From the NCBI RefSeq assembly GCF_030053595.1, contig NZ_JASGBQ010000026.1, forward strand, positions 1 through 43,170: a stretch of DNA of 43,170 nucleotides, given 5' to 3'. The position numbers and the translations under genes are program-made. The notes under the pieces were generated by a model. That model did not search any database. It saw only the letters and a list, made by a program, of their open reading frames with translations, and was not told the DNA's origin. Shown here in pieces: positions 1 through 7,484 of the stretch. Source of the DNA: Fusibacillus kribbianus. GTDB lineage: Bacteria; Bacillota; Clostridia; Lachnospirales; Lachnospiraceae. The first letter of the stretch is position 1. Each line of letters opens with the position of its first letter.

Positions 1-65
1 GTTGCATAATGACCTGAAATCTAAGCGATATCGGGTCAGGAGCAACGCTCCTTCGTTTTTGGAGC

Positions 66-112
66 AAAAAAACCGGTTTGAGAATCCACTGTGGATAATC
101 AAGCCGGTTTTT
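66..112 (-). terminator. Rho-independent terminator after the IS transposase
   Basis: On the minus strand, AACCGGCTT pairs with an AAACCGGTT arm across a loop that can itself fold, and is followed by a run of seven T. It lies about 40 bp past the transposase stop codon and would end its transcript inside the IS. Confidence 0.7.
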
Positions 113-152
113 AGCGTACTTTAATAAACACTCTACGTTTCAGGAGTTTTTT

Positions 153-1760
153 CTATGCTGTTCTCGTTTCGTGAAGATGGCTCCGCAACCGATCCCCCTG
201 AATCTTTGCGTGGAGTTTATTGATGTTGTACCCCATGCACAGCAGAAGAAACTCGATTTTTACTTTGATTTTTCCGCAGGTCAGAAATCGGTTGAAACCG
301 TAGTCATGTTTCAGCACTCCGAAGGCTCCTTCGACCTGGATCGAACGGTTCATCCGATACCGGATTCCCTCTTTACTCGTAATGTTTTTCAAGGATACCG
401 CTCTTTTCTCGATCAGTATCTTCGACACATACAGCTGCTTTTCTTTTTTGGAGCGGGTACATTTTCCGCCAAAATGAGGGCATCCGCTGCAATCCTCACA
501 CCGGTATATATCCTGTCTGGATTCATACCCGGTAACACTGGTCTTTTTCCTCTTTCCTACATTCCACAGGATCCGGCCCTGGGTACAGACGTAGCAGTCT
601 GCTTCTTCAATGTAAGTCATGTTTTCCCGGCGACCGACCTCTTTCTTAAAGCTGCGTTTCTTCCACTTCTCGTAGGTCAAGGGTTTGATGTAAGCGGTCC
701 GCCCTTCTTTTTCCAGCCAGAGGTAATTCTCCTCATTCTCATATCCGGCATCCGCAGTCACACTGTTGTATTTGTGTCCCAGAGTTCTTTCCAGCTCTGT
801 CAGAAAAGGGATCAGGGTATTGGTGTCGTTGCGGTCAGGGAAAACACCAACGCCAACGATATATTCACTGTCCACACCGATCTGTATGTTATATCCCGGT
901 TTCAGCTGGGCATTTCTCATGTGGTCGTCTTTCATGTGCATGAATGTGGCATCCGGATCGGTCTTGGAGTAGCTGTTTCGTCCTTTGAAGTTCTTTTTGT
1001 GGACATCATAGCGTTTCTGGCGGGCCAGGCACTTCTCCAGATACTCTTTATCCCGCTGGATCCGGCTTTTTCGCTTGCCGCGGCCATGAACAGGCTGAAT
1101 CCCCTGAGACTGCATCTTTTCGTCTAAACGTGCAGCAGCACTCTCCAGATCGGAAACAGCGGTATCGGGAGAAAATGCGAGGGTTTGCAGATGTTCCTGA
1201 TTGATCTCTGTCATTCGTTCTTTCAGCTGACTCTGCATCCTTGCTTCCTGTTTTCCTACGGCTTTCTTCCAGACAAAAGTATACTTGTTGGCCCTGGACT
1301 CGATCTTGGTACCGTCCACAAATAAATTTTGTCCGCTGATCTCTTCGGATTCCAGGAGGATACGGGCCAGCTGTCCAAAAAGATCTTCACAGGCCTCCTG
1401 CAAAAAGTGGGTACGAAATCTGGCAATGGTACAGTGATCAGGTGCTTTGTTTCCGGCCAGGAGCCACATGAAGTTGATATCACGGTGGCAGGCCTGCTCG
1501 ATCTTCCTGCTGGAATAGATGCCCTGAGAGTAAGCGTATACCAGAATTTTAAACATCAGACTGGGTTCGACTGCAGGATTTCTCCCTTCACGGGAGTACG
1601 CCTGATAAAGACTGTGATAGTCTAACTCCTCCAACATATGGCTTAGCAGACGAACCGATTCATCGGTGGGGATCAATCCTTCCAAATTTAATGGAAGAAC
1701 CAGTTGATAAGTGTCGCAAAATTCGGTATAATTCTTATGGTATTTTTTTGTGTTTGGCAT
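153..1760 (-). CDS. IS1182-family DDE transposase
   Basis: A 535-residue protein of the usual length for IS1182-group transposases. The N-terminal third has the DUF772-like helical segment (PSLMFKILVYAYSQG, about residues 67-81). The catalytic core shows the first Asp in FVDGTKIESRANKY, a second in TADAGYENEENY and the Glu region in QVEGAFGVLKHDYGFNRF. A Cys cluster (CEDCSGCPHFGGKC) precedes the last acidic residue. The reading frame is intact, so the element may still move. Known for the family: cut-and-paste transposition through DDE chemistry. Inferred: active transposase, since no frameshift or stop is seen. Confidence 0.93.
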   Translation of the reverse strand: MPNTKKYHKNYTEFCDTYQLVLPLNLEGLIPTDESVRLLSHMLEELDYHSLYQAYSREGRNPAVEPSLMFKILVYAYSQGIYSSRKIEQACHRDINFMWLLAGNKAPDHCTIARFRTHFLQEACEDLFGQLARILLESEEISGQNLFVDGTKIESRANKYTFVWKKAVGKQEARMQSQLKERMTEINQEHLQTLAFSPDTAVSDLESAAARLDEKMQSQGIQPVHGRGKRKSRIQRDKEYLEKCLARQKRYDVHKKNFKGRNSYSKTDPDATFMHMKDDHMRNAQLKPGYNIQIGVDSEYIVGVGVFPDRNDTNTLIPFLTELERTLGHKYNSVTADAGYENEENYLWLEKEGRTAYIKPLTYEKWKKRSFKKEVGRRENMTYIEEADCYVCTQGRILWNVGKRKKTSVTGYESRQDIYRCEDCSGCPHFGGKCTRSKKEKQLYVSKILIEKRAVSLKNITSKEGIRYRMNRSIQVEGAFGVLKHDYGFNRFLTCGKIKVKIEFLLLCMGYNINKLHAKIQGDRLRSHLHETRTA

Positions 1761-1835
1761 ACTTAATTATACCACAGAGGGCAGGTTCTTCGGAACCTGC
1801 TTTTCTGTTTTTTACTGATTTTGGGGTATGAAAAG

Positions 1836-1879
1836 AGGGATGCTACACAACTAATTTTTTTTAGTTGTGCAACATCCCC
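1836..1879. repeat. Imperfect palindrome at the right IS end
   Basis: Arms 1836-1854 and 1861-1879 match as an inverted repeat with two mismatches around a six-T spacer. As RNA it would make a strong hairpin, and the outer part doubles as the IS terminal repeat. It could insulate the IS from outside transcription. Confidence 0.7.
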
Positions 1880-1880
1880 T

Positions 1881-2225
1881 GATTACTCTGCCCGTCACAG
1901 TTTATTGTCGCTTGTCCAGCAGTGACTCGTCGGCTATTTGAATTGTTGCAGTAAAATTTGCATTATCTGAGGAAAGAGGCTTTTGATTGCTCCTAAATAC
2001 GTCGGCTTTCCGTTCAAGAATTCACTCTGCCGTGGCAGATAAATAATACTTTAATCATAGTTTTGATTTACTCCTTTTTGCCCAGAAACGCCCTGTTTTG
2101 CGAGGGTTTCTGGGGTTCGTGTGGTTTGCTCTGAAATTACAGATTGTGACAAATCAGAGCAGAATTGAGCATGTCGTTACTACCTGTTAGTAGTATAATT
2201 AGTAGTAAAAGGGAAATGGTTACTA
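1881..2225. other. Noncoding remnant region with a hairpin
   Basis: No convincing gene on either strand. It holds a stem-loop at 2081-2114 (CCCAGAAAC against GTTTCTGGG) and the first copy of a direct repeat (2130-2212). The sequence is A+T-rich and looks like the debris of a mobile element. Confidence 0.5.
2130..2212. repeat. Direct repeat, copy 1
   Basis: Shares an imperfect ~80-bp match with 2451-2538, including the exact core ATCAGAGCAGAATTGAGCA followed by TACTAC.TGTTAGT. The two copies bracket the small ORF at 2226-2384, suggesting a duplicated flank of a small cassette or past recombination. Confidence 0.7.
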
Positions 2226-2384
2226 CTAAAGGTTTTGCCGTTCCTTCTGCATCTGCTCAAATACTTCATCCCATTCTTTCTCGTCACGTCACTCATCATT
2301 TTCTGATATTACTGCTTTTCCGTCATCATTATACTTGGTGTTATCTGACGCCATTTTATAAGATTTTTCACTGTATTGGGTCAT
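2226..2384 (-). pseudogene. Small ORF (51 codons) with an in-frame TGA
   Basis: Begins MTQYSEKSYKMASDN behind a good AAGGAG site eight bases before the ATG. The frame runs 31 codons to a TGA and continues RDEKEWDEVFEQMQKERQNL to a TAG. Composition is uniform across the stop (acidic, Glu/Lys/Gln-rich), so a single TGG-to-TGA change is likely. I do not recognise a family. It sits between two direct repeats in a decayed mobile region. It may still make the 31-residue peptide. Confidence 0.5.
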
Positions 2385-2450
2385 TATCTGTTTCTCCTTT
2401 TTGTCCTAGTATGTCTTAGTTCCTAATATTTCGTGGTAATCTTGGTTTTG

Positions 2451-2538
2451 TTCTAAAGTTACAAATTGCGGCAGATCAGAGCAGAATTGAGCAAGTTTTT
2501 ACTACTTGTTAGTGTTAGTTGTAAAGTTGGTAGTAAAA
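2451..2538. repeat. Direct repeat, copy 2
   Basis: Second copy of the repeat at 2130-2212. It lies between the broken fic gene and the small ORF and keeps the GCAGAATTGAGCA core, with more drift in the TAGTAGTAA-rich tail. Confidence 0.7.
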
Positions 2539-2559
2539 AAGAGGGGGCTACTAACACAG

Positions 2560-3114
2560 TTAGAAAATGAAATCGCTTATGTAATTTCCTACAATACCTA
2601 AAACAGTTCCAATAACAAGAGTGTCCTTGATGCTGTTCCATGTTGCATAAGTGACGGTATCACCTTTTAATACCCTTTCTTTTTTTGTGATATTGTACCG
2701 GCGAATCTGACCGGCATGAGTGAACACACCTTCAAACAATCTGCGGTGAATCGTCAGCCATTCAGCCGGTGAAAACTGGAACGTTTTCTCACCTAACAGC
2801 TTCGCAATTCTTGCGGATACAATATCGGCTTCCTTAGTATCTTTCTCAATTTCTATACGATCAGTACGCTGTTCATAATAACTCCGAATACGTTTCTGTG
2901 CTTCATCAATACTGATTTTACCTTCAATATGTTCCTTGGCAGTATCCAACAGATAGTCGGAGGTTTTCAATCCGTCCACTGCCTGCAAGCCGATTGCAGT
3001 CTGCCATGCCTCACTCTTTTCAATTTGACTGGGCTCACCCTGTTTGATATATTCTTCAAGCTCAAATTGCCAGTTCTTTTCTGCTGACCTAGCTACGCCT
3101 CGTTTCTTGCTTAA
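2560..3114 (-). pseudogene. Broken Fic-family gene with VbhA-like antitoxin domain
   Basis: The frame is open from about 3123 but has no ATG, GTG or TTG until a TTG at 2988. The untranslated-looking upstream codons still encode a plausible N-terminus (KKRGVARSAEKNWQFE). A VbhA-like segment follows (TAKEHIEGKISIDEAQKRI), then the first half of a Fic fold (FEGVFTHAGQIRRYNITKKE). Homology stops after SIKDTL and is replaced by an unrelated hydrophobic tail, so the HxFx(D/E)GNGR catalytic loop is absent. Family knowledge: VbhA-type helices inhibit Fic AMP-transferases. Here the enzyme is lost. The 5' end overlaps the stop of the intact fic gene upstream. Confidence 0.75.
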
Positions 3115-4001
3115 TACGCGATTCTAAAATAATCCAAATACGCTTTATATTTGTCCTGTGCTGTCAGACAGGTATCTGTTAGATATCCTTTTTCGTTATT
3201 CCATTCTTTCAAACCACGATAATAGAACATCTTCAGATTATCCTCAATGATGAACGGAACGATATTGTATTTCAGGCATTCCTTAAACATAATCAGTCTG
3301 CCTACACGACCATTGCCATCCTGGAACGGATGAATTCGTTCAAATTTCACGTGGAAGTCCAAAATATCCTCAAAGGTTTTTTCTTCTTTTCCGTTATACT
3401 CTGTCAGCAGGGCTTTCATTTTTTCGGCAACTTCTTCCGGGAGAGTGGTATCCATGCCGCCAACCTCATTCGGTAATTTCTTGTAATCACCGACAGCAAA
3501 CCAATCTTTTCTGGAATCGCTTGTGCCGTTCTTCAGGATCAGGTGAAGTTCTTTGATAAACTTTTCTGTCAGTACCGCTTTTGCATTGTCAATAATCATA
3601 TCAATACAGCGAAAGTGATTTGCTGTTTCAATTACATCATCCACATTGAGCACTTCATTCTCTACGCCAATGGTGTTGGTTTCAAAAATATATCTGGTCT
3701 GGTCGTGGGTCAGACGGCTGCCCTCGATATGATTGGAGTTGTATGTCAAATCAATCTGTGTCTTGTGATAAATACCCCCGGAATAATTGCTTGCTTTCTG
3801 TTCTTTCAAAATATCCAGCAGAGTAATGGGTTCTTCTTTTTTCTTGTTGGTACGCTCCGGTTTCTCTACATTTTCGGGAATGTTCCAGGTCTTGCCGGTA
3901 AGGAACGCACCAATCACACGCCCCTGGGCGCAGTAATTTCTTACGCTACGCTCTGACACATTCCACTTTTTTGCTATTTCCGCAACTGAAAGGTATCGCA
4001 T
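3111..4001 (-). CDS. HTH-Fic protein, putative self-inhibited AMP-transferase
   Basis: A 296-residue protein. Residues 1-45 look like a helix-turn-helix (SVAEIAKKWNVSERSVRNYC). The Fic domain carries the full catalytic loop HPFQDGNGRVGR at 224-235. SNHIEG at 89-94 fits the inhibitory (S/T)xxxE(G/N) motif placed N-terminal to the Fic core (class II), in which the Glu blocks ATP binding. Start chosen at the ATG behind GGAGG with seven-base spacing. Known for the family: AMPylation of target proteins. Target unknown here. The DNA-binding domain and the inverted repeat upstream suggest autoregulation. Confidence 0.88.
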   Translation of the reverse strand: MRYLSVAEIAKKWNVSERSVRNYCAQGRVIGAFLTGKTWNIPENVEKPERTNKKKEEPITLLDILKEQKASNYSGGIYHKTQIDLTYNSNHIEGSRLTHDQTRYIFETNTIGVENEVLNVDDVIETANHFRCIDMIIDNAKAVLTEKFIKELHLILKNGTSDSRKDWFAVGDYKKLPNEVGGMDTTLPEEVAEKMKALLTEYNGKEEKTFEDILDFHVKFERIHPFQDGNGRVGRLIMFKECLKYNIVPFIIEDNLKMFYYRGLKEWNNEKGYLTDTCLTAQDKYKAYLDYFRIAY

Positions 4002-4053
4002 CTGCTATCCTCCGTCATAAATCGAATCAAAAAACTACGCTAATCTACTGTAT

Positions 4054-4119
4054 AGTATATCACATCATCGGCAAAAATACCAGTCAAACCCTGCTTTTAT
4101 CGATTTATTTTTGCCGATG
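4054..4119 (-). promoter_or_regulatory. Operator-like 14-bp inverted repeat and promoter of the HTH-Fic gene
   Basis: CATCGGCAAAAATA (4066-4079) is repeated exactly in inverted orientation at 4106-4119, 26 bp away. On the minus strand a TTGACT (4087-4082) lies between the arms and a TATACT (4059-4054) follows the gene-proximal arm. The spacing between these two hexamers is 22 nt, too long for a standard promoter, so the exact -10 is uncertain. A dimer bound to the arms would cover the promoter. The HTH-Fic protein itself is the obvious candidate binder. Confidence 0.6.
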
Positions 4120-4261
4120 TAGGAAGTTGTTTTCTGATTGTTCCGTTATCATCACAGCTGAATAGACTTCCGGGGAAAGCACTCCACACACAGCAACATA
4201 AATGCATGATCAGTATCACATTATTATCAATAATTATGTGATTGATGTTTGAACTCCATAT

Positions 4262-4305
4262 AAAAAAGGCTGGATGCCACCTTTTTTATAGCAACATCCA
4301 GTCTC
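4262..4305 (-). terminator. Terminator downstream of the tnpV remnant
   Basis: On the minus strand AGACTGGATG pairs with CATCCAGCCT and is followed by six T. An alternative nested pairing of AAAAAAGG with CCTTTTTT is also possible. Confidence 0.7.
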
Positions 4306-4315
4306 ATTTTATGCT

Positions 4316-4693
4316 TTATTCTTCTACCCCGTAGACCAATTCATGGAGGATAATTTCCTCAGCCCGGTTATGGATCCTGTTCATCTTTTAAATCCATAAC
4401 CACTGGTCATTCTCTTTCAATTCTTCAGTCGCAAACTCGGCTTCCTGCATCTGCCTGATAATCCGCTGCAATCTGGTCTGTGCCTGTTCGTTCAGATCGG
4501 CAAGATAGGTCCAGAGCTGACCTTCCAGAAGCAGATCATTGAACATGATCGGATTATGCTCCTTGAGATACTCACGGTGCATCCGACCGTATTTTCCAAT
4601 AGATCGTTCTTCGTTCGGGAGCTTTAAATCCGGAATGTAGTAATCTCCTGCCAATACATAATTGATACTGTTGATATTCATTTTGTTTTCCAT
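4316..4693 (-). pseudogene. tnpV: tnpV-like transposon gene with in-frame stop
   Basis: The first 101 codons match TnpV of Tn4451-type transposons: LAGDYYIPDLKLPNEE, SIGKYGRMHREYLKEH, then a helix ending ELKENDQWLWI. A TAA at 4388-4390 ends the frame, but the same frame continues for 23 codons as KMNRIHNRAEEIILHELVY..., which is the expected TnpV tail, to a TAA at 4316. Read through, the protein would be about 125 residues, close to the family norm. No clear ribosome site was seen. TnpV is a small accessory protein of serine-recombinase transposons with no settled function; no recombinase gene remains here. Confidence 0.75.
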
Positions 4694-4737
4694 ATCTATA
4701 TAAAAGTAAACTTGCTTATCAAACCGTCCAGTAACAC

Positions 4738-6207
4738 CTATGAATCCAACACCATAAACTTATAAATATCACGCTTCAGTAATACAATTAAATGAGTCTT
4801 TGGAAATAAATATAAAATCTTCTTCATGCTTTCCACATACCAATCTGGAACATCACATTCCTTTAGAAGTTGTTCTGTTTCTGCTGGCATACGGCTACAA
4901 GTATATTTTCCTTTGCGCACAGCCTCTTTTATTTCAAACGCCACCCCTGAAGGATTTTCACAACACTTACCATTTAATTTATCATATAGATAGGCATATA
5001 CATCCTCTCGGCTGGATATCAATTCACCTAACGGAATTCCTTTATCATATAAAAGTTCTGCATTATCCTCCCATGCGCCAGTGCTATGTAGAAAACCATA
5101 TAATGTGAGCAACGTACTAAATTTAGGATTCTCATTATCTGAAAGTGCTTTGTCTAAATTTACCTCTCCGTAATTATCCTTAAATTTATCATTTTCTACA
5201 GCATAACTGAAAAACGCATTCACTTGCTGTGTTGATAATTCTAGATTCATCAAATCCCTGCTACTAATTTGTTCATTAACATCCTCTATCGTCATCAACA
5301 CTGGCCAGTCTGACAGTGACTTGTAATACTCATCTGCCTGTATGTTAATTAATCCTTCCGGATATTTTTTATCCATATCTTTTGGAAAAAGTACAAATCT
5401 TGTTATTTTTATTTGCTCCTCACTCTCAACATGCATATTTTCATTAAAAATAACGTTGAGTTCTCTAACTACACCATAACTTTCAAAGTACTCCTGTAAG
5501 CAATCTTTAACACACCCAGTTGCATCGCCCGAAATATAAATCTCATTATAATTTTTTATTGGATACATATTTATTTCACTAATTCCAAAACCATCCTTGC
5601 GATAGTTTCTTCCACAAGAACACTTCTTCTCTGGTAAATCCATCCCACATTTTTCATCTAGAACAAATTCTACTTTTTTACATGTCGGACAAAAATAATG
5701 TGATGGTAATGGATTAACATTTGTTCCACCCAAAAGCCATGCAATAAAAGAGGCTCCCATCTGTGCACCTCTTATTTCAAAATATAAATCCTTTGCACAA
5801 AATTCTTCTTGAAGTTTCCCCAAAAATCCCATCCACAGAAGTGTCTCTTGTCCATCAAGCATCAGTTCCTCTGTCTTAAAACGATTGACAATCCTTATAG
5901 GCGGATTATCTCCATACATTTCCTTCATTTTGTTTTTTGCTATATCAATTATTTCATTTTTCATTGTAAATAAGTCCTTTCTCTTCTTATCGAAAGCAGC
6001 ATATTCACAAGTTAACAGCTCGTCTACGCTTATATCAAGCACTTCTGATAATTTCCTAATAGTATCTATTCTGGGTTTAGATGCTCCATTCTCCCATTTA
6101 GATACCGCTTTATCCGACTTACCGACGAGTGCACCCAATTGGTATTGAGACAGGCCTCGTCTCTCCCTCAATGCACTGATAAAATTTCCAAAACTATAGT
6201 CTCTCAT
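4738..6207 (-). CDS. XRE-HTH protein fused to a catalytically degenerate PolC-like segment
   Basis: Start set at the second ATG (6207), six bases after GGAGG; an ATG at 6213 overlaps that site. Residues 8-65 are an XRE helix-turn-helix (LSQYQLGALVGKSDKAVSKWENG). From about residue 85 the protein follows the polymerase core of Gram-positive PolC: MYGDNPPIRIVNRF, then RGAQMGASFIAW...NVNPLPSHYFCPTC (146-176) with Cys 173/176/196/198 keeping a zinc-finger-like set, FSTLLTLYGFLHSTGAWEDNAE (363-384, written across the fingers region) and VPDWYVESMKKILYLFPKTH (453-472). The palm PDIDL region reads NEIYIS (221-226) and the later LKLDILG region appears as LMNLELS, so all three catalytic Asp look replaced. 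PHP, exonuclease and C-terminal parts are absent. A role in replication is therefore unlikely; a regulator or decoy is inferred. Confidence 0.75.
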   Translation of the reverse strand: MRDYSFGNFISALRERRGLSQYQLGALVGKSDKAVSKWENGASKPRIDTIRKLSEVLDISVDELLTCEYAAFDKKRKDLFTMKNEIIDIAKNKMKEMYGDNPPIRIVNRFKTEELMLDGQETLLWMGFLGKLQEEFCAKDLYFEIRGAQMGASFIAWLLGGTNVNPLPSHYFCPTCKKVEFVLDEKCGMDLPEKKCSCGRNYRKDGFGISEINMYPIKNYNEIYISGDATGCVKDCLQEYFESYGVVRELNVIFNENMHVESEEQIKITRFVLFPKDMDKKYPEGLINIQADEYYKSLSDWPVLMTIEDVNEQISSRDLMNLELSTQQVNAFFSYAVENDKFKDNYGEVNLDKALSDNENPKFSTLLTLYGFLHSTGAWEDNAELLYDKGIPLGELISSREDVYAYLYDKLNGKCCENPSGVAFEIKEAVRKGKYTCSRMPAETEQLLKECDVPDWYVESMKKILYLFPKTHLIVLLKRDIYKFMVLDS

Positions 6208-6358
6208 AATCATCCTCCGTTACTTGCTATCTTAATTTTACAACGGATTTTAGTTTTTTCAATTCATTCATATAGAACAAAAGTAGAGTTTACATTTTTG
6301 CATTTTCTTCAAAATATTATTTCTTTTATTATATCGTCACATCTGTTATTTTTTCATA

Positions 6359-6385
6359 GAAAAACGCCCCAGTATAACCGGAGCG
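6359..6385 (-). terminator. Probable terminator in the intergenic gap
   Basis: On the minus strand ACGCTCCGG, loop TTATA and CTGGGGCGT form a nine-pair stem with G-U pairs, followed by TTTTTC. It could back up the terminator at 6477-6510. Apart from these hairpins nothing is seen in 6214-6511. Confidence 0.55.
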
Positions 6386-6476
6386 TCTCTACCTCGTAGC
6401 AATGCTACACCACTTTAAACATTTTCTGTGATATTCTGCTTGCCATCTGAATCCTCCCCTCCTAATTCTTTGCATG

Positions 6477-6510
6477 ACAAAAGCACCTGCCAACTTAATT
6501 GACAGATGCT
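6477..6510 (-). terminator. Terminator of the small XRE gene
   Basis: AGCATCTGTCAA and TTGGCAGGTGCT pair around TTAAG on the minus strand, followed by TTTTG, directly after the stop codon. Confidence 0.7.
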
Positions 6511-6511
6511 C

Positions 6512-6763
6512 TCATGATGTTGCAGTATAAAAATGCAGATCATGAATATGGGTGACGATCGCATCGATCAGAACCTGGAACAGTTCACTGAGCGCATACA
6601 GATTATCAACAGTCGGCATGCTGATTCCATTTAACCAGTGATACACACTCTGCACACTGCCAAGTCCAAGGTATTCCTGCACTTCTTTTACGGTGATACC
6701 TCGCCTGTCCATGATTCTTCGAAGGTTGATCCCGGTTTCCCGTTTGTCGATCAATGGGAACAT
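6512..6763 (-). CDS. Small XRE-family HTH regulator
   Basis: 83 residues from the ATG at 6763, which has AAGGAG nine bases upstream; an in-frame ATG at 6796 has no comparable site. The HTH spans NLRRIMDRRGITVKEVQEYLGLGSVQSVYHWLNG, with ISMPTVDNLYALSELFQV completing the fold. No effector domain. It is a single-domain Cro/CI-type DNA-binding protein, the kind often left by mobile elements or acting on neighbouring genes. The target cannot be told. It marks the right edge of the mobile-relic region. Confidence 0.8.
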   Translation of the reverse strand: MFPLIDKRETGINLRRIMDRRGITVKEVQEYLGLGSVQSVYHWLNGISMPTVDNLYALSELFQVLIDAIVTHIHDLHFYTATS

Positions 6764-6828
6764 ATAATCACACTCCTTATTTTTCGGCTCTTCCATCGTC
6801 TATTCTATACTCATACTTCCACCGCCCT

Positions 6829-7101
6829 CTACCTGATCCGAAAGATCCCTTCCTTCTCAAGCGGCAGCGACTTCACCTTCATATCCCGGATCATCACATA
6901 AGTTCCCCGCTGGATCATAAGGATCATCTGGTCGATATCTGCTTCCGTTCCCTGCACCTCCATGGAAACGCTGCCATCCCATTCATTCCGGACCCAACCG
7001 GTGATGCCAAGGGAATTGGCCGCATGGAGGGCTCGATATCGAAACCCTACACCCTGTACATTGCCATAAAAAATGATCCGTTTTCTTACTCTGTCTGACA
7101 T
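6829..7101 (-). CDS. acyP: Acylphosphatase
   Basis: 90 residues from the ATG at 7101, preceded by AGGAGAG with a three-base gap (a longer frame to 7155 lacks a site). The signature YGNVQGVGFRYRA holds the phosphate-binding loop with the catalytic Arg, and GWVRNEWDGSVSMEVQG holds the catalytic Asn. Length matches the ~90-residue family. The enzyme hydrolyses acyl phosphates in the cytoplasm; its in vivo substrate is usually unclear. It follows the ArsC-like gene on the same strand with about 30 bp between, so the two may be cotranscribed. Confidence 0.93.
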   Translation of the reverse strand: MSDRVRKRIIFYGNVQGVGFRYRALHAANSLGITGWVRNEWDGSVSMEVQGTEADIDQMILMIQRGTYVMIRDMKVKSLPLEKEGIFRIR

Positions 7102-7132
7102 GATCTCTCCTGTTTTCTCCGCTGAAAATGTG

Positions 7133-7474
7133 TCAACTCCAGCTCTTCCACACATCCGGCTGATAACCGAGCGTAGACTGCTTCCCGTTTCGAACGACCG
7201 GCGTTCGGATCACCTGCGGGTTTTCAAGGATCTTTTGAAGCTTGTCCTCATCGACAATATATTTGATCAGGGCAAGTGTGTCCTGGTCCCGCCCCTCCCA
7301 GTTGATCATATTTTCGATACCGCCATTAGCCTGGGCAACAGAAGTGAATTCTCCCTTGCTCATGCCCTTCTCTTTCATATCAATAAACTGATATTTGATG
7401 CCGCGCTCCTTGAAAAAGCGCTCTGCCTTCTTCGTATCATTGCACTTCTTTGTCCCGAAGATCTGTATATTCAT
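7133..7474 (-). CDS. ArsC/Spx-family thioredoxin-fold protein
   Basis: 113 residues from the ATG at 7474, behind AAGGAGAG. The N-terminus NIQIFGTKKCNDTKKAERFFKERGI is the arsenate-reductase/Spx/MgsR fold with a single Cys where the CxxC of Spx would be (C followed by NDT). The Pro-containing RTPVVRNGKQSTLGYQPDVW tail is typical. The family includes reductases and RNA-polymerase-binding regulators. With only one Cys in the motif and no arsenic genes nearby I would not assign arsenate reduction. Part of a minus-strand run with the phosphoesterase and acylphosphatase. Confidence 0.85.
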   Translation of the reverse strand: MNIQIFGTKKCNDTKKAERFFKERGIKYQFIDMKEKGMSKGEFTSVAQANGGIENMINWEGRDQDTLALIKYIVDEDKLQKILENPQVIRTPVVRNGKQSTLGYQPDVWKSWS

Positions 7475-7484
7475 TGGCCTCTCC

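Larger units (their letters stand above)
1..1880 (-). mobile_element. IS1182-family insertion sequence, nearly complete
   Basis: One transposase gene flanked by short noncoding ends. The left edge of the window starts with GTTGCATAAT and the right end, read inward, contains GTTGCACAAC inside a palindrome, so the two ends look like terminal inverted repeats. The left tip appears to lie a few bases outside the window. The outer right boundary near 1880 is inferred from the end of that palindrome; no target duplication can be checked because the left flank is missing. It borders a region of decayed mobile DNA. Confidence 0.75.

Noticed and set aside
171-1127. Long plus-strand frame opposite the IS transposase
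   Set aside because: Antisense shadow of the transposase; no ribosome site and no family resemblance.
2226-4693. TGA or TAA recoding as explanation for the in-frame stops
   Set aside because: Different stop codons (TGA, TAA, TAG) are involved, and all three serve as normal stops elsewhere in the window. Simple decay is more economical.
7133-7474. Functional arsenate reductase
   Set aside because: No other arsenic genes are near and the Spx/ArsC fold has several roles, so only the family is stated.
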